Shown in pieces: positions 20,546 through 32,968 of a stretch of 64,000 nucleotides of DNA (the stretch's first letter is position 1; every line of letters begins with the position of its first letter). Location of the stretch: NCBI GenBank assembly GCA_017607445.1, contig JAEVHH010000002.1, positions 5,362,001 through 5,426,000 of the forward strand, given 5' to 3'. Source of the stretch: Histoplasma ohiense (lineage: Eukaryota > Ascomycota > Eurotiomycetes > Onygenales > Ajellomycetaceae). Under the pieces are notes generated by a model, which worked only from the letters and a program-made list of their open reading frames with translations, had not been told where the DNA came from and did not search any database. A program made the translations under genes and the position numbers.

Positions 20546-21753
20546 AGAGCGAGAGATGGGAACGACAAAAGGGAATTCTCTCCTGGAGCGAAGCGGCTTT
20601 TAAATGGAACAGAGTCGGGCAGACGGGACAATTGAATGCGCCGGAACGATGCCTCGAGATTAAGGAATATGAGGGGAAGGATGCAAGTGTTTGTTAGGCC
20701 ACTGGGGCAAAAGAGCTCCCTCACACCAGCGCCATGCTGGTAGTAGAGGGGACGAACCAATCCAAACCCCCCAACAGTGTTTACCTTCTCTATATCGGAT
20801 GACCACGACTAGTTAATCGACATTACTAATACACCCATGTTTGACATGGGCATTAGGGCCGCAGCATAGCGTTGGGATCTCCCAACTTCCCGTATCCTAA
20901 ACTCGATTGCAAACGTATTTTGTTTGTCAAGATCGAGGCAGAAGAGGGCTTGTGGCTTCCCAATTACATGGAGTGGGATTGGTCCCAAAATAATTATGTC
21001 CTGCGGGTTTCAATTCCTCCGAGTTCTTGAATAATTGGCTGATAATCCGTCTTGTTGGATATTTTGGGGCAACTGAGTTTCAGCCCAAGCATGCCCAGTC
21101 AATTAAGCGTCTGTAATATCATTTTATTCGAACTGTGGCGCGTGGGAGAGACGACTGATTACAAATGTAGCAATTACAATCAACAACTGGAAGCCAGGAA
21201 TCCATAAATTCAGGGACTTCTTGACACGTTTCCAAGACGAATGTCGTATGCGCCCATCATGCAGAGCTCGTTTAGCACTCGTATTGTAGCCTTCTGCCCT
21301 GAGAGCTCTCAGGCAGACTCCGAAATCCGATCCTCGCTCAGCAACTAGTGTGTTCTTGGATTCTCTGAGTAATCTGTCCTAGTAAGTTAGTTCTAATAGC
21401 TGAATAGGCAAGCAATCCTTACTGACCGCAGTTATTTCACACAGGATATCTAACGAACGACATAGAAGTGTTTGAATATCATAGCTATGTTGTGTGTTCG
21501 AGGCTTCAAGTGTATATCATCGCCGAGATCACGTTCCCTCTCGGCTATCCCCAATGTTCGGCACTGCTGGCTGGTTCTCGGCACTCGACGGCAAATCTTT
21601 CAATCGGAGATGGTGTTTGCCGCTGCCTCCGGCTTCCAATCCCGAGGCCCGGAGACATTGCAAATTTTTCCAAGCCGCTGCTCGCCATAGTGTCCAGCTT
21701 TCTTGCTCTTCTTCGTAGCTCAAGAAAGGGAAAAGATTCTGCTTCGAAGCTAG
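20546..21753. other. intergenic region
   Basis: No supported gene. Plus-strand frames at 21468-21791 overlap one another in several registers and show no family match. They precede the broken ureohydrolase and might include its missing 5' exon, but I cannot identify it. Confidence 0.4.
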
Positions 21754-23040
21754 ACAAGCATCCTTGGCGGGTTTCTCCTATACTATGTTAACCCCATATA
21801 TACCCATGATGGGCACGACTATTCTAATCATGAGAAGAGCTCCATTGACCGTAGGGAAGAGCTCCTGAAGAAATGGGACCAGGAGGTAATGATACCTTGA
21901 CCCTTCTTCCTTCTTAATTATCTCCGTCGAAACCCTGCTAATCCTAGAAACAACTTCATCAGTGGAGTTTTTCTGGTGTTTCAACCTTCGCCCATCTGAA
22001 GCATGTAAAATGCCTCCTAGAGCCGGATGAGCACTATGATATCGCTATACTCGGAACTCCTTTCGATACTTCCGTTTCCTTCCGGCCGGGAGCCCGCTTC
22101 GGCCGGCGCCATCCGTGCCGCAAGTGCTCGCCAGCTCACAGCAAACAGCTACAACACCCGCGCTGCCATCAACCCCTATCTGAACTGGGCTCGCATTCTC
22201 GACTGTGGCGATATCCCTATTATGCCATTTGATAATGGGGTGGCAGAACGCCAGATGTACGAGGCCTTTCTGGAGCTAGGCACCCGTGAGGCCCCAAACC
22301 CTATTCCGGGCATTTCGCACGGAAAGCCCAAGATTGTCACACTGGGCGGTGATCACAGCATCACCCTACCGGCTCTTCGTGCCTTGCACAAGATTTACGG
22401 AAAACCGGTCACCGTGTTGCACTTCGATGCGCACCTTGATACCTGGAACCCCGTCCGGTACTCGGCGTATTGGACATCTGATCAATCACGCTTCAACCAC
22501 GGTAGTTTTTTCCACCCGGCCAGCCGTGAAGGGTTGATTTCCAACACCAGCTCCGCACAAGCAGGTCTCCGCACCCGTCTGACCGGGTTGGATGATGGCG
22601 ATTATTCAAATCCCGGGCCGGAACAGGGCTTCCTTCGAATCCATGCGGATGAGATTGACGATGTTGGCCCGAACGGGATCATCAACACCATCATCTCGCG
22701 CATCGGCCTTTCGCCAGAAGAGCCTGTCTACCTGAGCCTTGACATTGACGTGCTAGACCCGGGCATTGCCCCCGGGACCGGCACGCCGGAGCCTGGTGGG
22801 TGGACTACGCGGGAGCTGATTAGGATCCTGCGAGGAATCGAGAAGTTGAACCTTGTCGGTGCGGATATTGTGGAGGTCTCGCCTAGCTACGATACCGCTG
22901 GGGGGGTTACTGCTCTCGCGGTTGCACAGGTTGCGTTTGAGATTATTACGAGCATGGTCAAGCTGCGTGTCAAGGAGGAGGTGGGAGGTTGGTATGGGAA
23001 GAAAGAGGAGGAAAGGAAGAAAAAACGGGATGAGCTTTGA
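21754..23040 (+). pseudogene. agmatinase-family ureohydrolase, frameshifted
   Basis: Mn-dependent ureohydrolase of the agmatinase/arginase fold. The first recognisable exon (about 21754-21885) encodes a leader-like TSILGGFLL, a His-rich THDGHDYSNHE and REELLKKWDQE. A GT..AG intron (21886-21962) leads to WSFSGVSTFAHLKHVK and ILGTPFDTSVSFRPGARFG. At 22101-22107 the frame must shift: the conserved FG-x-x-AIR stretch has 4 nt where 6 are expected, a 2-nt loss. Downstream, frame 22102-23040 is intact and carries all metal-ligand motifs: GGDHS, DAHLD and SLDIDVLDPG. No in-frame ATG is visible for the first exon; a TAG immediately precedes it. It is either a recent pseudogene or an assembly error plus an unseen first exon. 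The frame from ATG 22027 would make an abnormal N-terminus. Confidence 0.75.
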
Positions 23041-25172
23041 GAAGCTGACCGGTCTATGATAATGAGTGACGATTCATGTTCCGGGCCCATGTGGAAATAT
23101 CAAGATAGATTATGGGTTGCCAGATCATTATCCGCACAACAGGGTTGAAGCATATGACATTAATTGATTGTAATTTCTTATACCAAGGATCTGATGTAGC
23201 CATTGAGCGGTTCTCTTTCTCACAGTAGTAAACAATGATGAACATAATAAGTCACGCTCCTCTATGCTCATTCATATGCTTCTCATCGAACTAGGCTCTG
23301 AACGTTTGGCAAAGGTAGATAGAATGATATAGAGCGGGGGGAGATCGTACATTGTCAATTTACAAGGCCCCACTCTCTGACAGGCTATTATTCGCAGTCA
23401 AAATACAGTAGTGCTCTCCAATCACAGAGTTAAGACCAGACCTCGATTCCCTTTGAAGATACCTCTATCTCCCTTTCTGAACTAGGTCCGAGTCTTGACG
23501 TATAGAACAACCGGGGCCGATGAAATGCCTGCAATGGCCCACGAGGCTCAACTGTAGAGACAATCTAGATGATAAACGGAGTACAAAGATTCTTAAAAAA
23601 AACCTCCCACGGGAAAGTGTTTGCTGAAAGAAATACCGCCACTTCCACTGCAAGAAACTGTCAGAGTCAGCACGTCCGTCCAGTCACTGCTTGGTCCTTT
23701 TGGACCGATACGGGGCATCGACGAGACCGACCATGTTCAGCGGGGATCAAACAGGGAAACAAATCCTCCTGTAGCATTTGGCGCCGTATCTCACGCGCGC
23801 AAGCAGAACCCCGAAGATCCCAAATCTCAATTCCGCATGCACACCAGCCGAACGCAGAGCAGAAAACTGAACATGCTCATATCTGAAGGCTTCAATCATC
23901 GATACTATTATTGGTGGAAGGGAAGTAAGGGGAGCTGGAAACCAGAGATCTTAGAAAATTGGAGTCTATACCTATTAGGATAATAAATGCGAAGATGGAA
24001 AATATGAAAATTGAAAATCCCGGAGCTGTCAGCAACGGAGGCCAAAGAGCTCTCCCGCCCCTAGTGATAACTGGCCAGGGGAGCAATTAAACTGTGGGAG
24101 GAGGGAAAAATACAAGTAATGGGTAATAATATATGGTATGTGGCAAGAATGCATATATGACAAGGCCGGTTGCTTATGTGCCGGAGAAGGGTCGAGATGG
24201 GGATTGTTGTTATGCAAGTTAGTATGCAGGCAAGAAAGAGGGACCGAGTAATATCAACCAACAGAGACGCAAGAAAGGAATGGAAATTACAAAAAGAAAA
24301 GTCAATGAAATTTTAATCTTTTTTTAAATGTCTCTTTGTATCAAACCACAACCTAATTAACATGAAACTAGGGGGAATAGGAGCAGAGGGCATAGGGCTT
24401 CTATTATTCTCTCCCTCCATCATGGAGAAAAACTAAAACAACAGCGTGGGGGATTGGCGTGGGAATGCGCAAAGAGACGCTGCCTCAGTCAGGTTTTAAA
24501 GCAGTTCAGTAAGTCAGAAATAAACATTCCAGCATGAATAGAGTGAACCATGGAAATGGCGGGGAAAAAAGTGCACCAGTGAAGCAAAATATCTTGTTGC
24601 AACAAAAATGAACTCAAAGGAAGAAAACAAGGGGACAATAAAAATCGGAATCGCAATCGTTAAACCGTGCAGGCAAGTCAGAAGTAGCTAAACCCGTAAG
24701 TCACATAAAGAAGACTAAGCGGATGGATGGAAAATGATAAATAGGAAGAAGGAAAACGGTCTGGGCAAAACAAAAACAATGGTAAGGAGAAAAACGAAGA
24801 GATAATTCGAGATCTGCAAACATCAGTTGCCAGGTGAATCTTTGCTTTAGACTGTTTTTGCTTTATGCTCTTTGGGTTGTTTTTTTGGTCGTTTCTTTTC
24901 TTTTTCTTTCTTTTTTCGCGGCCAGATTTAGATGATAAAATACTTCGTCCTTTCGTTAATTTCCACTTTTCGCGACTTTTCCTTCACTTTAATAAAATTC
25001 CCAAATCATGCATCAGATCCACGTCTCCCCGCCAAGTGGTACATTTGGTAATTTTGTGATGAAGCTATGTTAGCCGACCTCGGGACGCCTACTAGCGACG
25101 AAACAGTGAATTGGCCAAGTTACTCAGCGTGTGAAGACGTCTATTGTATTTTGTATCATTGCAGCTTGAAAG
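23041..25172. other. long intergenic region
   Basis: About 2.1 kb, AT-rich and in parts T-rich (24860-24960). The right end is the expected Cdc42 3' UTR. Only short, overlapping open frames are present and I assign none. Confidence 0.5.
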
Positions 25173-26137
25173 CTAGAAGATAGTACACTTCGACTTCTTT
25201 TTGGGAACTGGTTCTAGTGCAGCAACGATTGCCTAATTTGATGGAAGAACGAGAATGTTAGATATGTTGAACACAGAAAGGGAGTTCAGCTGGCTAACCT
25301 CGTCGAATACATCCTTGAGCTTGTATTGAGTCAAGGCAGAGCACTCTACGTATTTGACAGCTCCCAGTTCCTTTGCCATCCGATCGCCATCCTCCTTCCG
25401 TACTGGCTGCATCTTCTGCTTTGCCAGCTTCTCTCGTACGCTTGGGTCATCACGCAAGTCAGTCTGGGTTCCTACGATCAGGCAAGGAACCCCTGGGCAG
25501 TGGTGATGGACCTCGGGGAACCACTTCTCGCGGACGTTTTCGAAGGAGGCAGGCGATGTGACCGAGAAACAGACAAGGAACACATCTGTCTGCGGGTACG
25601 ATAAAGGTCGTAGACGATCGTAATCCTCCTGTCCGGCTGTGTCAAAAAGTCCTAGGGTATATGGCTCATCTCCAATCCTACAATTCGCAATTGAGTGGCT
25701 TGATCAGCATGCATTGGAAAACAAAAGCGTGGCCCCTCTTTCTATCAAAAGTATGGATATATAAGAGAGATATGGACGGTAGTATGCGAATGGAGTAAAC
25801 GGATGTTCATGTGGGGTGTTGAAAGTGCTACACGATCCTCACACATGGCTGATGTGGTATGAACACGAAGGGGATGTCACACAACTTACATCACTGTAAC
25901 CGCATAGTTATCGAAGACGGTCGGAACGTATTCAGAGGGGAACTTGTTGGTGGTGTACGAAATCAGAAGACATGTCTTGCCGACTGCACCGTCTCCGACC
26001 ACAACACATCTGGAGGGTTCGAGAAGACAGATCAGTATCGAAGGTTTCGCAGAGTCTTCAACCGATATCAACCAATTTCTTGTGCAAGGTCATGTTACAG
26101 GAACGAGAACTACATACTTGATAGTAGCCACAACCAT
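25173..26137 (-). CDS. cdc42: Rho-family GTPase Cdc42
   Basis: Master polarity GTPase of the plasma membrane; switches between GDP and GTP to direct actin, exocytosis and hyphal tip growth. Four exons: 26137-26118 (20 nt), 26009-25890, 25677-25299 and 25232-25173, giving 192 aa. The joined N-terminus is MVVATIK followed by CVVVGDGAVGKT (P-loop). Switch I contains YVPTVFDNY, switch II DTAGQEDYDRLRP, and the base-specificity motifs are GTQTDL and ECSAL. The C-terminus is PKKKSKCTIF, a polybasic stretch with a CAAX box ending in Phe. Introns are 108, 212 and 66 nt; the last donor is GTTAGC, slightly off consensus. A naive start inside intron 1 would give a false N-terminus. Confidence 0.96.
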
Positions 26138-29100
26138 TTTAGATGCTGATTAGAATGTAAAGCTCAAGTAAGCTGCTGTCGCAGATATACCGTTTGTCGA
26201 TGCGAAGGACGCAACACAGAGCGTGGGATGGGCGGTTCAGGACGGAGAGCGGAGTTTGACGTGAACAAGAGATAAAGGAGCCGTGCAATATTATGTAGAG
26301 ACACGAGTATGGGTGGTATTCTCGCGGTGGGACGATAGAAGGAGAATATTAACGAGTGCAAGTAGAAAATCGGAAGGTCAGAGGCAGGTCAGCACGGAGA
26401 CAATGGGCTGTACCACAAACAATACTGCACGTTAGCGATCCAAACGTTTACTTGAAAGGCCGCTGGAGAGGGTAGAAAGACAAAAGACAGTCACCGAAAA
26501 CCGAGAAGCAAAACAAGGGATATCTTAACGACTTGAGTTGACTAGACTGACCTTTGGAGAAGCAGGAGACCGGGAGAGGTAACGAACAGCAGCACGCGCC
26601 CACAAGGACAGGAGAGGCCCCTTGCGAGGCTGACTGCAGTTCTGAGAGTGCAGGAAATCGACGAAGCACGCTCTGGCCGGAACGGAACAGTGTTGGTGGA
26701 GGAGTGGTAGATACGTGGGAGGGAGATGGAGAGGGAGGAGAGGAGGTGAGGTTGAGACGACGTTGGAGCAAGGGAATGCGACCAAGCCCAAAGAGAAACA
26801 GCCCGGAAAAAACCACCAGATGAGACGATAGACAACACCAAGTGAACAACTCCCAATCAACGCTGGGAAGTGAAAGGATAGCAGTGTGGAGGATGTGGTG
26901 GCGATCTGAGTCTTCTACAGTGCACAATTCTTTTCTCCTGCTTGATCTGGGTGAATAGTGAGTGGTGTTGCTTCCGCCAGTTTTTGGCAGTTCGGCCGTT
27001 GAACGAAACCTATTTTATGGCCGAGACCCAACTACGGGGGTCGTGACTTGGCTGGTACCTCGATTGAACCTAGAATCTGCACTGCATGCAAAGTACCATG
27101 GAAGTCCATTCCCAGTGGACCCAGCTACCATCTCACACAGTCCGTTCATTGTATGGCTCTTCAACAGCAGCTATTACTAGAAAAAGCAAAGAACTTGACG
27201 TGATAAGTGTGAATAGAGCATGCCACTGTATCTCCCATCTGCATGAGGCAGCTGTCATTGGTTAAACCCACGCTTTTTCTTTCGCTGTCTCCCGGCCATT
27301 CAGGGCTTTTTTGATTTACTCCGTATCTTAGTGGGCTGTTGGTATAAATAAATATCTTACAGGGAAAAGTCGCCGGGGCCCATTAGAGCAAAGAAATTCA
27401 CGCGAGTAATCATCATGGATTTTCCTTATTAATAACTAACTTACTGCATGACTAGATGCAAGTGCACCTCCCGTCGATTGAGCAATCACTCGTGCGCCTC
27501 TCTCGTCTTGGAATCCTATCTACGCGTCCAATTCACGAGCGGAATGGGAAAGGTCGACGATACTATTACTTGGCCCAGCATGATAGTTTTTCAGGAGGGA
27601 AAAATACCCTCCCCTTTCCAACATCATAACCGCGCATTCACCTACGGTGCCGAAGGTGAGCACTGACTGGCAAGGAATCTTTTAGCTCCTCTGCATGGCC
27701 ACGGCAGGGTTTGCAGATAGTCAAAATCAGAACCTCCCGGAGTTAACAAAATTCTATATATATCGCCCGTCGTCGTCGTGGTCGTCGTCGTTAGTTACAA
27801 AGCGTCCAAGTTACAGTTGCAGGATGTTGGCTGTTCACTCATTCTCTGTTCATTTGTTGTTTCATCTATTGTTTCAGCCTATGTTTTCGGCTCTGACAAC
27901 AAAAGCCACCGTTTTAAGGGGTGGTGTTGATTCAAGGATCACTCATCCATCCAAGTCCATCAGCCATTCTTGAATCTTCGACCAACTTTGACTAACAACA
28001 AACTAACTAACAAGCCAAATGGCATCGGTCATTGTCAGCCTTGCCCTGGTCCTTGCTAGTGTCTTGATCGAACTGTCAAGGGGTTCTATGTTACTAGCGT
28101 ATCATCACCTCTTCTCAACATGAAAGAGCCACCTGGAGCTTGACTTGCTGAGCCTCGAAAATATTTTGGCATTTGATCAGGAGTTTCGTAACTGGATATA
28201 TTGCCTGTTGGAGTTTGTTGCTCAATCAATGAAAGCCATCAAGTGCCTCTCAACATGACATGAAATTCGTCAACCAAGGACGATGGGAATTATAGTTCTT
28301 GATCGACTATACAGAGAGAATGGTAAGAAAAAAGATCATCTCGATGGAAGAAGTACAAAGAATGGAGTAGCGACGACTAACAATCACCCTTTGACTATGG
28401 GAAAACTAAAATGAATACTAAAATAGGTTTACGAGGAAGTAAGCACCAAAGAGAGATCGATCGGAGCTTATTCTGAGAAGGCCCTCCGCTATGCGGGTTG
28501 GCCTAGATGAGTTTCATATCTACCAACCCTCAGAGCTCCAGCCTACGATCATTCTTTGTGTCTCTCTGGTTAGCTGTAGACTGAGTCGTCCACCAGGAAA
28601 TCCAGGAAATCGAGTCCCCCTTCCTCGACGCATTGTATAGCCAGTTTCGGACACAGTGGTCGGTGCAACCGTTCATCCTCCAAGCAAGCCACAAAATCGT
28701 CACAGATACACAAGAACCTCCCGGGGCGTCATTCGGTACCGCAGAAGTTGGCATATATTCCAATTTCCAACTGACCTCCGTGGGTAGAATCCGGTTTTCC
28801 TGAAAGAACTTGGCTTCGGGTCTAATGAGAACCGTTTGTGACACAATTCGGATGCGCTTGTTTCCCTACACCTCTCATAGCCGACCTGACATCTGGTGGA
28901 CGCTGGAAAATTCAGACAATCAAGAAGATTTTAAGGAGATGGGCACCAGGTTCAGCAGATATTCCATCTGTTCCGCATTTTTCTCGGTCTCCAGCAGGGT
29001 ATGGTGTACAATTTACCGATTCAAGAAGTGTCATGAACGGATAGAAGAGATTGAATCTCGATATCCAATAACAAAAAAAATATCCTTCAGAACCACCGCT

Positions 29101-29638
29101 ATCGATTCGATAGCAGCTGGAATGGGTAAAACCATATGTTTTGGCCATTGAATCCAGATCTACTTCAGATGTTTTGGCACAGTTCCGGAAAACGCTGGCG
29201 AGATCTGTGCCACCCGATGGCTGTATGCAGGATATCCAGCGCAATCTGGATGTCCTTCCCTGTCTCATTGAATAAAATGAGACTAAAAACATTACGGAAA
29301 TGAGTCAGTTCCCTACAGAACTTTCCAGGTCGTTGGTCGTTGCTTGATCCAGATTTAATATCATCTACCGCTCCAAGAGCCGGGTAATAAAGCACAAATA
29401 TACATGTTATTCGCTTGCAAGGGATTGGATTGAGCGGAGATGAAAAAATTATACTGATGGTCGGATAGGTGGACAGGTGTCAGTTGTCATTTATCGGTTG
29501 TCGACTCCCATATTGACCCTCTCGAACGCCTCTGATCCTGATATGTCGTTTGTTCATTTATCAGGACACAGCGAAAGAAAGTTCAGAAAAAAATAATAAA
29601 AATAATAAAAAAATCCCATACAGGTTCCGGTTGATCCT
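26138..29638. other. long intergenic region with possible gene remnants
   Basis: About 3.5 kb. The left part is Cdc42 promoter and leader, including several overlapping minus-strand frames at 26448-26927 that share the same DNA and look like chance. Minus-strand frames at 28530-28844, 28912-29292 and 29165-29395 have mildly protein-like composition but no motif I can name, and may be a degraded gene next to the P450. A short GTC/GTCGTC repeat lies at about 27768-27792. Confidence 0.4.
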
Positions 29639-31718
29639 TCAAACCCTCCTAAACACGATCGGCTGCACACCTCCGTCCGGAAACAAATTCTTTTTCTTTC
29701 TCCTCCGATTTTCGTGTTTCACGTCCTTAGACGCAAGCTCGCCGTCTGCCTCAAACCATACACCCTCGTCCAATGATGTTTCGTATTCTCTGTATATACT
29801 GGCCGTCACCTGACGCATGATAGCCCATGCGACGCTATTCAAATCCCAGCAATCAAGAGTCAGAAATAAATGATGATAATTAGATAGTATAAACAGCATT
29901 TACATTACAGACTAAGTAGAAGACACACATCAGTGTGATGGTGATTGATATCTTCTCTATACAGGAATTCAAATAAGCTTATTTACGTACTTCATTCCCG
30001 TACACATCCTTTGTCCATATCCAAACGGCATCAGCATGCGTTGCATCTGACGGTGGGCCGGGGATGTAATTGGCACTTGCCAGCGTTCTGGATCCCACAC
30101 GTCTGGGTTAGGAAACGTATCCGGGTCGCGGTGGAGGGTGTGGGGTTGGATGGAGATGATGGTCTAGATAACGCGATATTTTGTCAGCATTCTCTATCCA
30201 GGAAAGAGAGGGAAGTCTAGATTATCGGGACCGTTGGCACTATCCGAAAGCTCACCCCTGGGTTTATCTTCAACCCCATGACAGTAACGTCCTGATCTTT
30301 CGTTTTAACCACTCTCGGGAGACTAAAGGGGATTGGAGGGCTGATTCGTAATGTTTCCCGCAGGACGCCGTTTAGGTACGGGAGGGCTTGTAGCTGTGAT
30401 AAGGGTATGTGTTCCGTGGATGAGGCGGGACAACTTCCGTTGTTGACAGCTCGTAATTCCTGGCGAAGTTTGTTCTGGTGGTGTTTGTTTTCCGGGAGGG
30501 AAAGGTGGTAGAGTAGCGCGGAGAGGAAGTCCGCAGTTGTGGTGGTACCTGGGGTTCTGGTTATAGGACATAGAGTTTTTGGAAGATGCATTTCTAGGAG
30601 ATTGCTCACCGCCTGAGAAGTGGTCTAAAGTGTCGCTGGCGATGTAATTGATGTTTGGAATGGCAAGGCTGGGACCATCCTTTTTGAAAAGACAAAGAAG
30701 ATGTTGGAGGTGGGTATTTGCCTTCCTACCGTCATCATCTTTAGATTGGAGAGGCAGTGAATTGAGAGATTCCTGCACCAATGACATGCCAAATGTAGTC
30801 AATTTTGACCCTGGGTTGATCAACGGTGATAAGAGTTTCATGATGGGAACTTAACGATCAGCATCATGGAGTATTAGTTCCTAACTCCCAGGAACAGCAC
30901 ACTTACGGGGAAGCCATTGGAAAGCAGTCATTAACGGACTGGCGACTAGTTCCAGTGTTGGGGTGAGGAGTTCATTCATCTGAGCTCTTGAATCAGGATT
31001 GCTCAGTAGATTGAGTGGCTTTTCACGCCCATAGGTCAACCCGATCATGATATCAGCAGTCAACCACCTCATCATTGGAAACACATCAACAGTCCATGAA
31101 AGCACCTGCTCCGACCCTGCCTCCGCTTCAATTTCGTTCATTAATGTATCAATAGTCGTTTTGATATGAGCCTGAAAGGCTGGTGATGCTGCAACTGGGC
31201 TCGAATAGAGACCCGCGACATTTTTTCTGCGAATTAAATGTAATTCTGCGTCAACGGTGCTTACTACGTTTGGTGAGCCATACCGCTCAAAAAACCAAAC
31301 AAGATCAATGGCATCTAATCCGCCTCGGGGTCCGGTGTAAATATCCTTTATGGCATCTGGATGACAGAATGAAATCATTTTCGGGGAAAGCTGAACAATG
31401 GGACCATAGTTTCGGTGCGCACGATGAGTCGTGTTTAGGATCCCATCTGATGTAACAACAATCGGACTGTTAACGAAGGTGCTAATAGTGAGTGAACTTC
31501 GTTGCCCGGATCACAAACGCACCTCTCAGTTCATGCCATCGAAGCCACAAGCTCGTAAACTTTGCTAATTTCGGACCTGGGAAAGGGGAGTTAATGGTGC
31601 GATACATTGAACGACATATGTTCAGAATCATCAACGACAGTATAGAAATCGCAATCAATGGCCAACCAAGTTGAAATTCACAGTGCAGATATGTGAGGAG
31701 GTTAGCCACAGCAGACAT
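29639..31718 (-). CDS. cytochrome P450 monooxygenase
   Basis: Microsomal heme monooxygenase. Six exons: 31718-31523, 31446-30907, 30849-30610, 30548-30256, 30163-29991 and 29834-29639, giving 545 aa. A membrane anchor lies at about residues 18-38, followed by the PFPGPKLAKFTSLWLRWHELR proline-rich hinge region. The I-helix segment is HFSGGTTTTADF. The K-helix ExxR is Glu390-Thr-Leu-Arg393, followed by PERW in the meander. The heme loop FGYGQRMCTGM has Cys477 as axial ligand. Exon 2 uses the CATCAG acceptor at 31447, which restores frame with GILNTTHRAHRNYGP; the nearer-looking AACAG acceptor would break the frame. Resembles fungal P450s of secondary metabolism or detoxification. No clustered backbone enzyme is seen, so its substrate is unknown. 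Confidence 0.9.
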
Positions 31719-32968
31719 GGTACAGGTATTCCCTGCTTTTTGCGGCGGAACAATCGCGATGCTGAGATCACATCAGCTGCGACAAATCTAGTTGCGCCTC
31801 GGGTGGAGCTGTTTAAAATATGTTTATAGAAAATCTCTGGCAATTTCAACGTCGGGCCTTCGCAGTTATATTTTATAGGCTGCAGTTAGTGGCGTTGAGC
31901 CCAGCAAGCTCAGACGCTTCGCAGGATAATTGCTGATTTGATGATTAGTCACTTTTTAAAGAAGCTAATCTCAAATAAGTAATCAACTAACCCAAAATAG
32001 TATTGCCCTGAGCACATGACTTTGTAATTAAAGTAGTTTAGTGTCATGCTGCTGCAGCCGAGCCAATAGAGGGTCTGAGCTCGCTGAGATAACCAGTGCC
32101 CATGTTGCTCCGGCTTCTAAGCCAAATCAGGGTATTTGTTGGAGAAGCGTATTTCAAATGCAAAATACCTTGATTGCTCATTTTGCATCATAGCTCGTCA
32201 TTGTGCGGGAACATCAATTATTGCAACCAAAGGCACTGCTTCGAAATTTCCAAAAGCAACACAACGACGAAAAAGATTGTGGCGGAGCCCCATAGGTGAC
32301 TCTGCTGCGGATGCAAAAAGGAGAAAAGAAGAAAATATCAAGGTTGAGGTTGTTCGCTTATACGGCGCTAAAAATAAGCGCCAGCCTTAACCTGCCCCCA
32401 AACAACCCCCAACAAGCCTGAGACAACCTCTAGTGGTGAATCTGGTGACACCACGCATTCGGGTGCAATCAGCTCCAGGTGCCTTCAGTGTTCATATTGA
32501 CGATGTACCAAGCTCGACATCACCCCCCCCAATGAGGAGAAATGTTGAAAAACTCCCCCAAAGGGTTAAATACGCGTATTCAGCTCCAGCTTCTTCAAGA
32601 TTGTCCCAAGGATGGAAACCAATAACATCGTGTCCTGAGGGCTGTGATCCATTTAGCAAGTGTTTGGATACCTGACCATAGTAGCCAGGCACGGATATAA
32701 ATGATCCAATGCATCTTCGGGGATTCTGGATTTTCATTTTTGTTTGCTTGCTCTTTCTCATTTATGAACTCTGGGAATCCAGGCTTATGATACACTCCAT
32801 CTCAAGACCATATATTCCATTAATATATGAAACTGTCTTCTCTTATATCTGCGAATTTCCTTTGAAGCAATCCCATGATCTATACGATCCACTATTCTCT
32901 ATACAAAGGAGATAAGGCTATCATCCGCCATCACGTCGGCCAATCACCTCCTCCTCTCTGTATCGCAC
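31719..32968. other. intergenic region, P450 promoter side
   Basis: No confident gene. Plus-strand frames at 32136-32390 (Lys/Arg-rich) and 32433-32675 have no recognisable family. A perfect short inverted repeat lies at 32364-32382. Confidence 0.4.
32364..32382. repeat. perfect 6-bp-stem inverted repeat with competing pairing
   Basis: GGCGCT (32364-32369) and AGCGCC (32377-32382) flank a 7-nt A-rich loop. CGCTTAT just upstream (about 32355-32361) can instead pair with ATAAGCG (32374-32380), so two mutually exclusive hairpins are possible. No associated function is known. Confidence 0.5.

Noticed and set aside
22027..22100. ATG 22027 as the ureohydrolase start
   Set aside because: The first ~26 residues from it are out of frame with conserved family sequence (ILGTPFDTSVSFRPGARFG lies in another frame).
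26448..26927. Overlapping minus-strand frames upstream of CDC42
   Set aside because: Three frames share the same DNA with no conserved features; most likely the 5' leader and promoter.
28810..29151. 113-codon plus-strand frame opposite the possible P450-side remnant
   Set aside because: No motifs; it overlaps minus-strand frames of equal quality.
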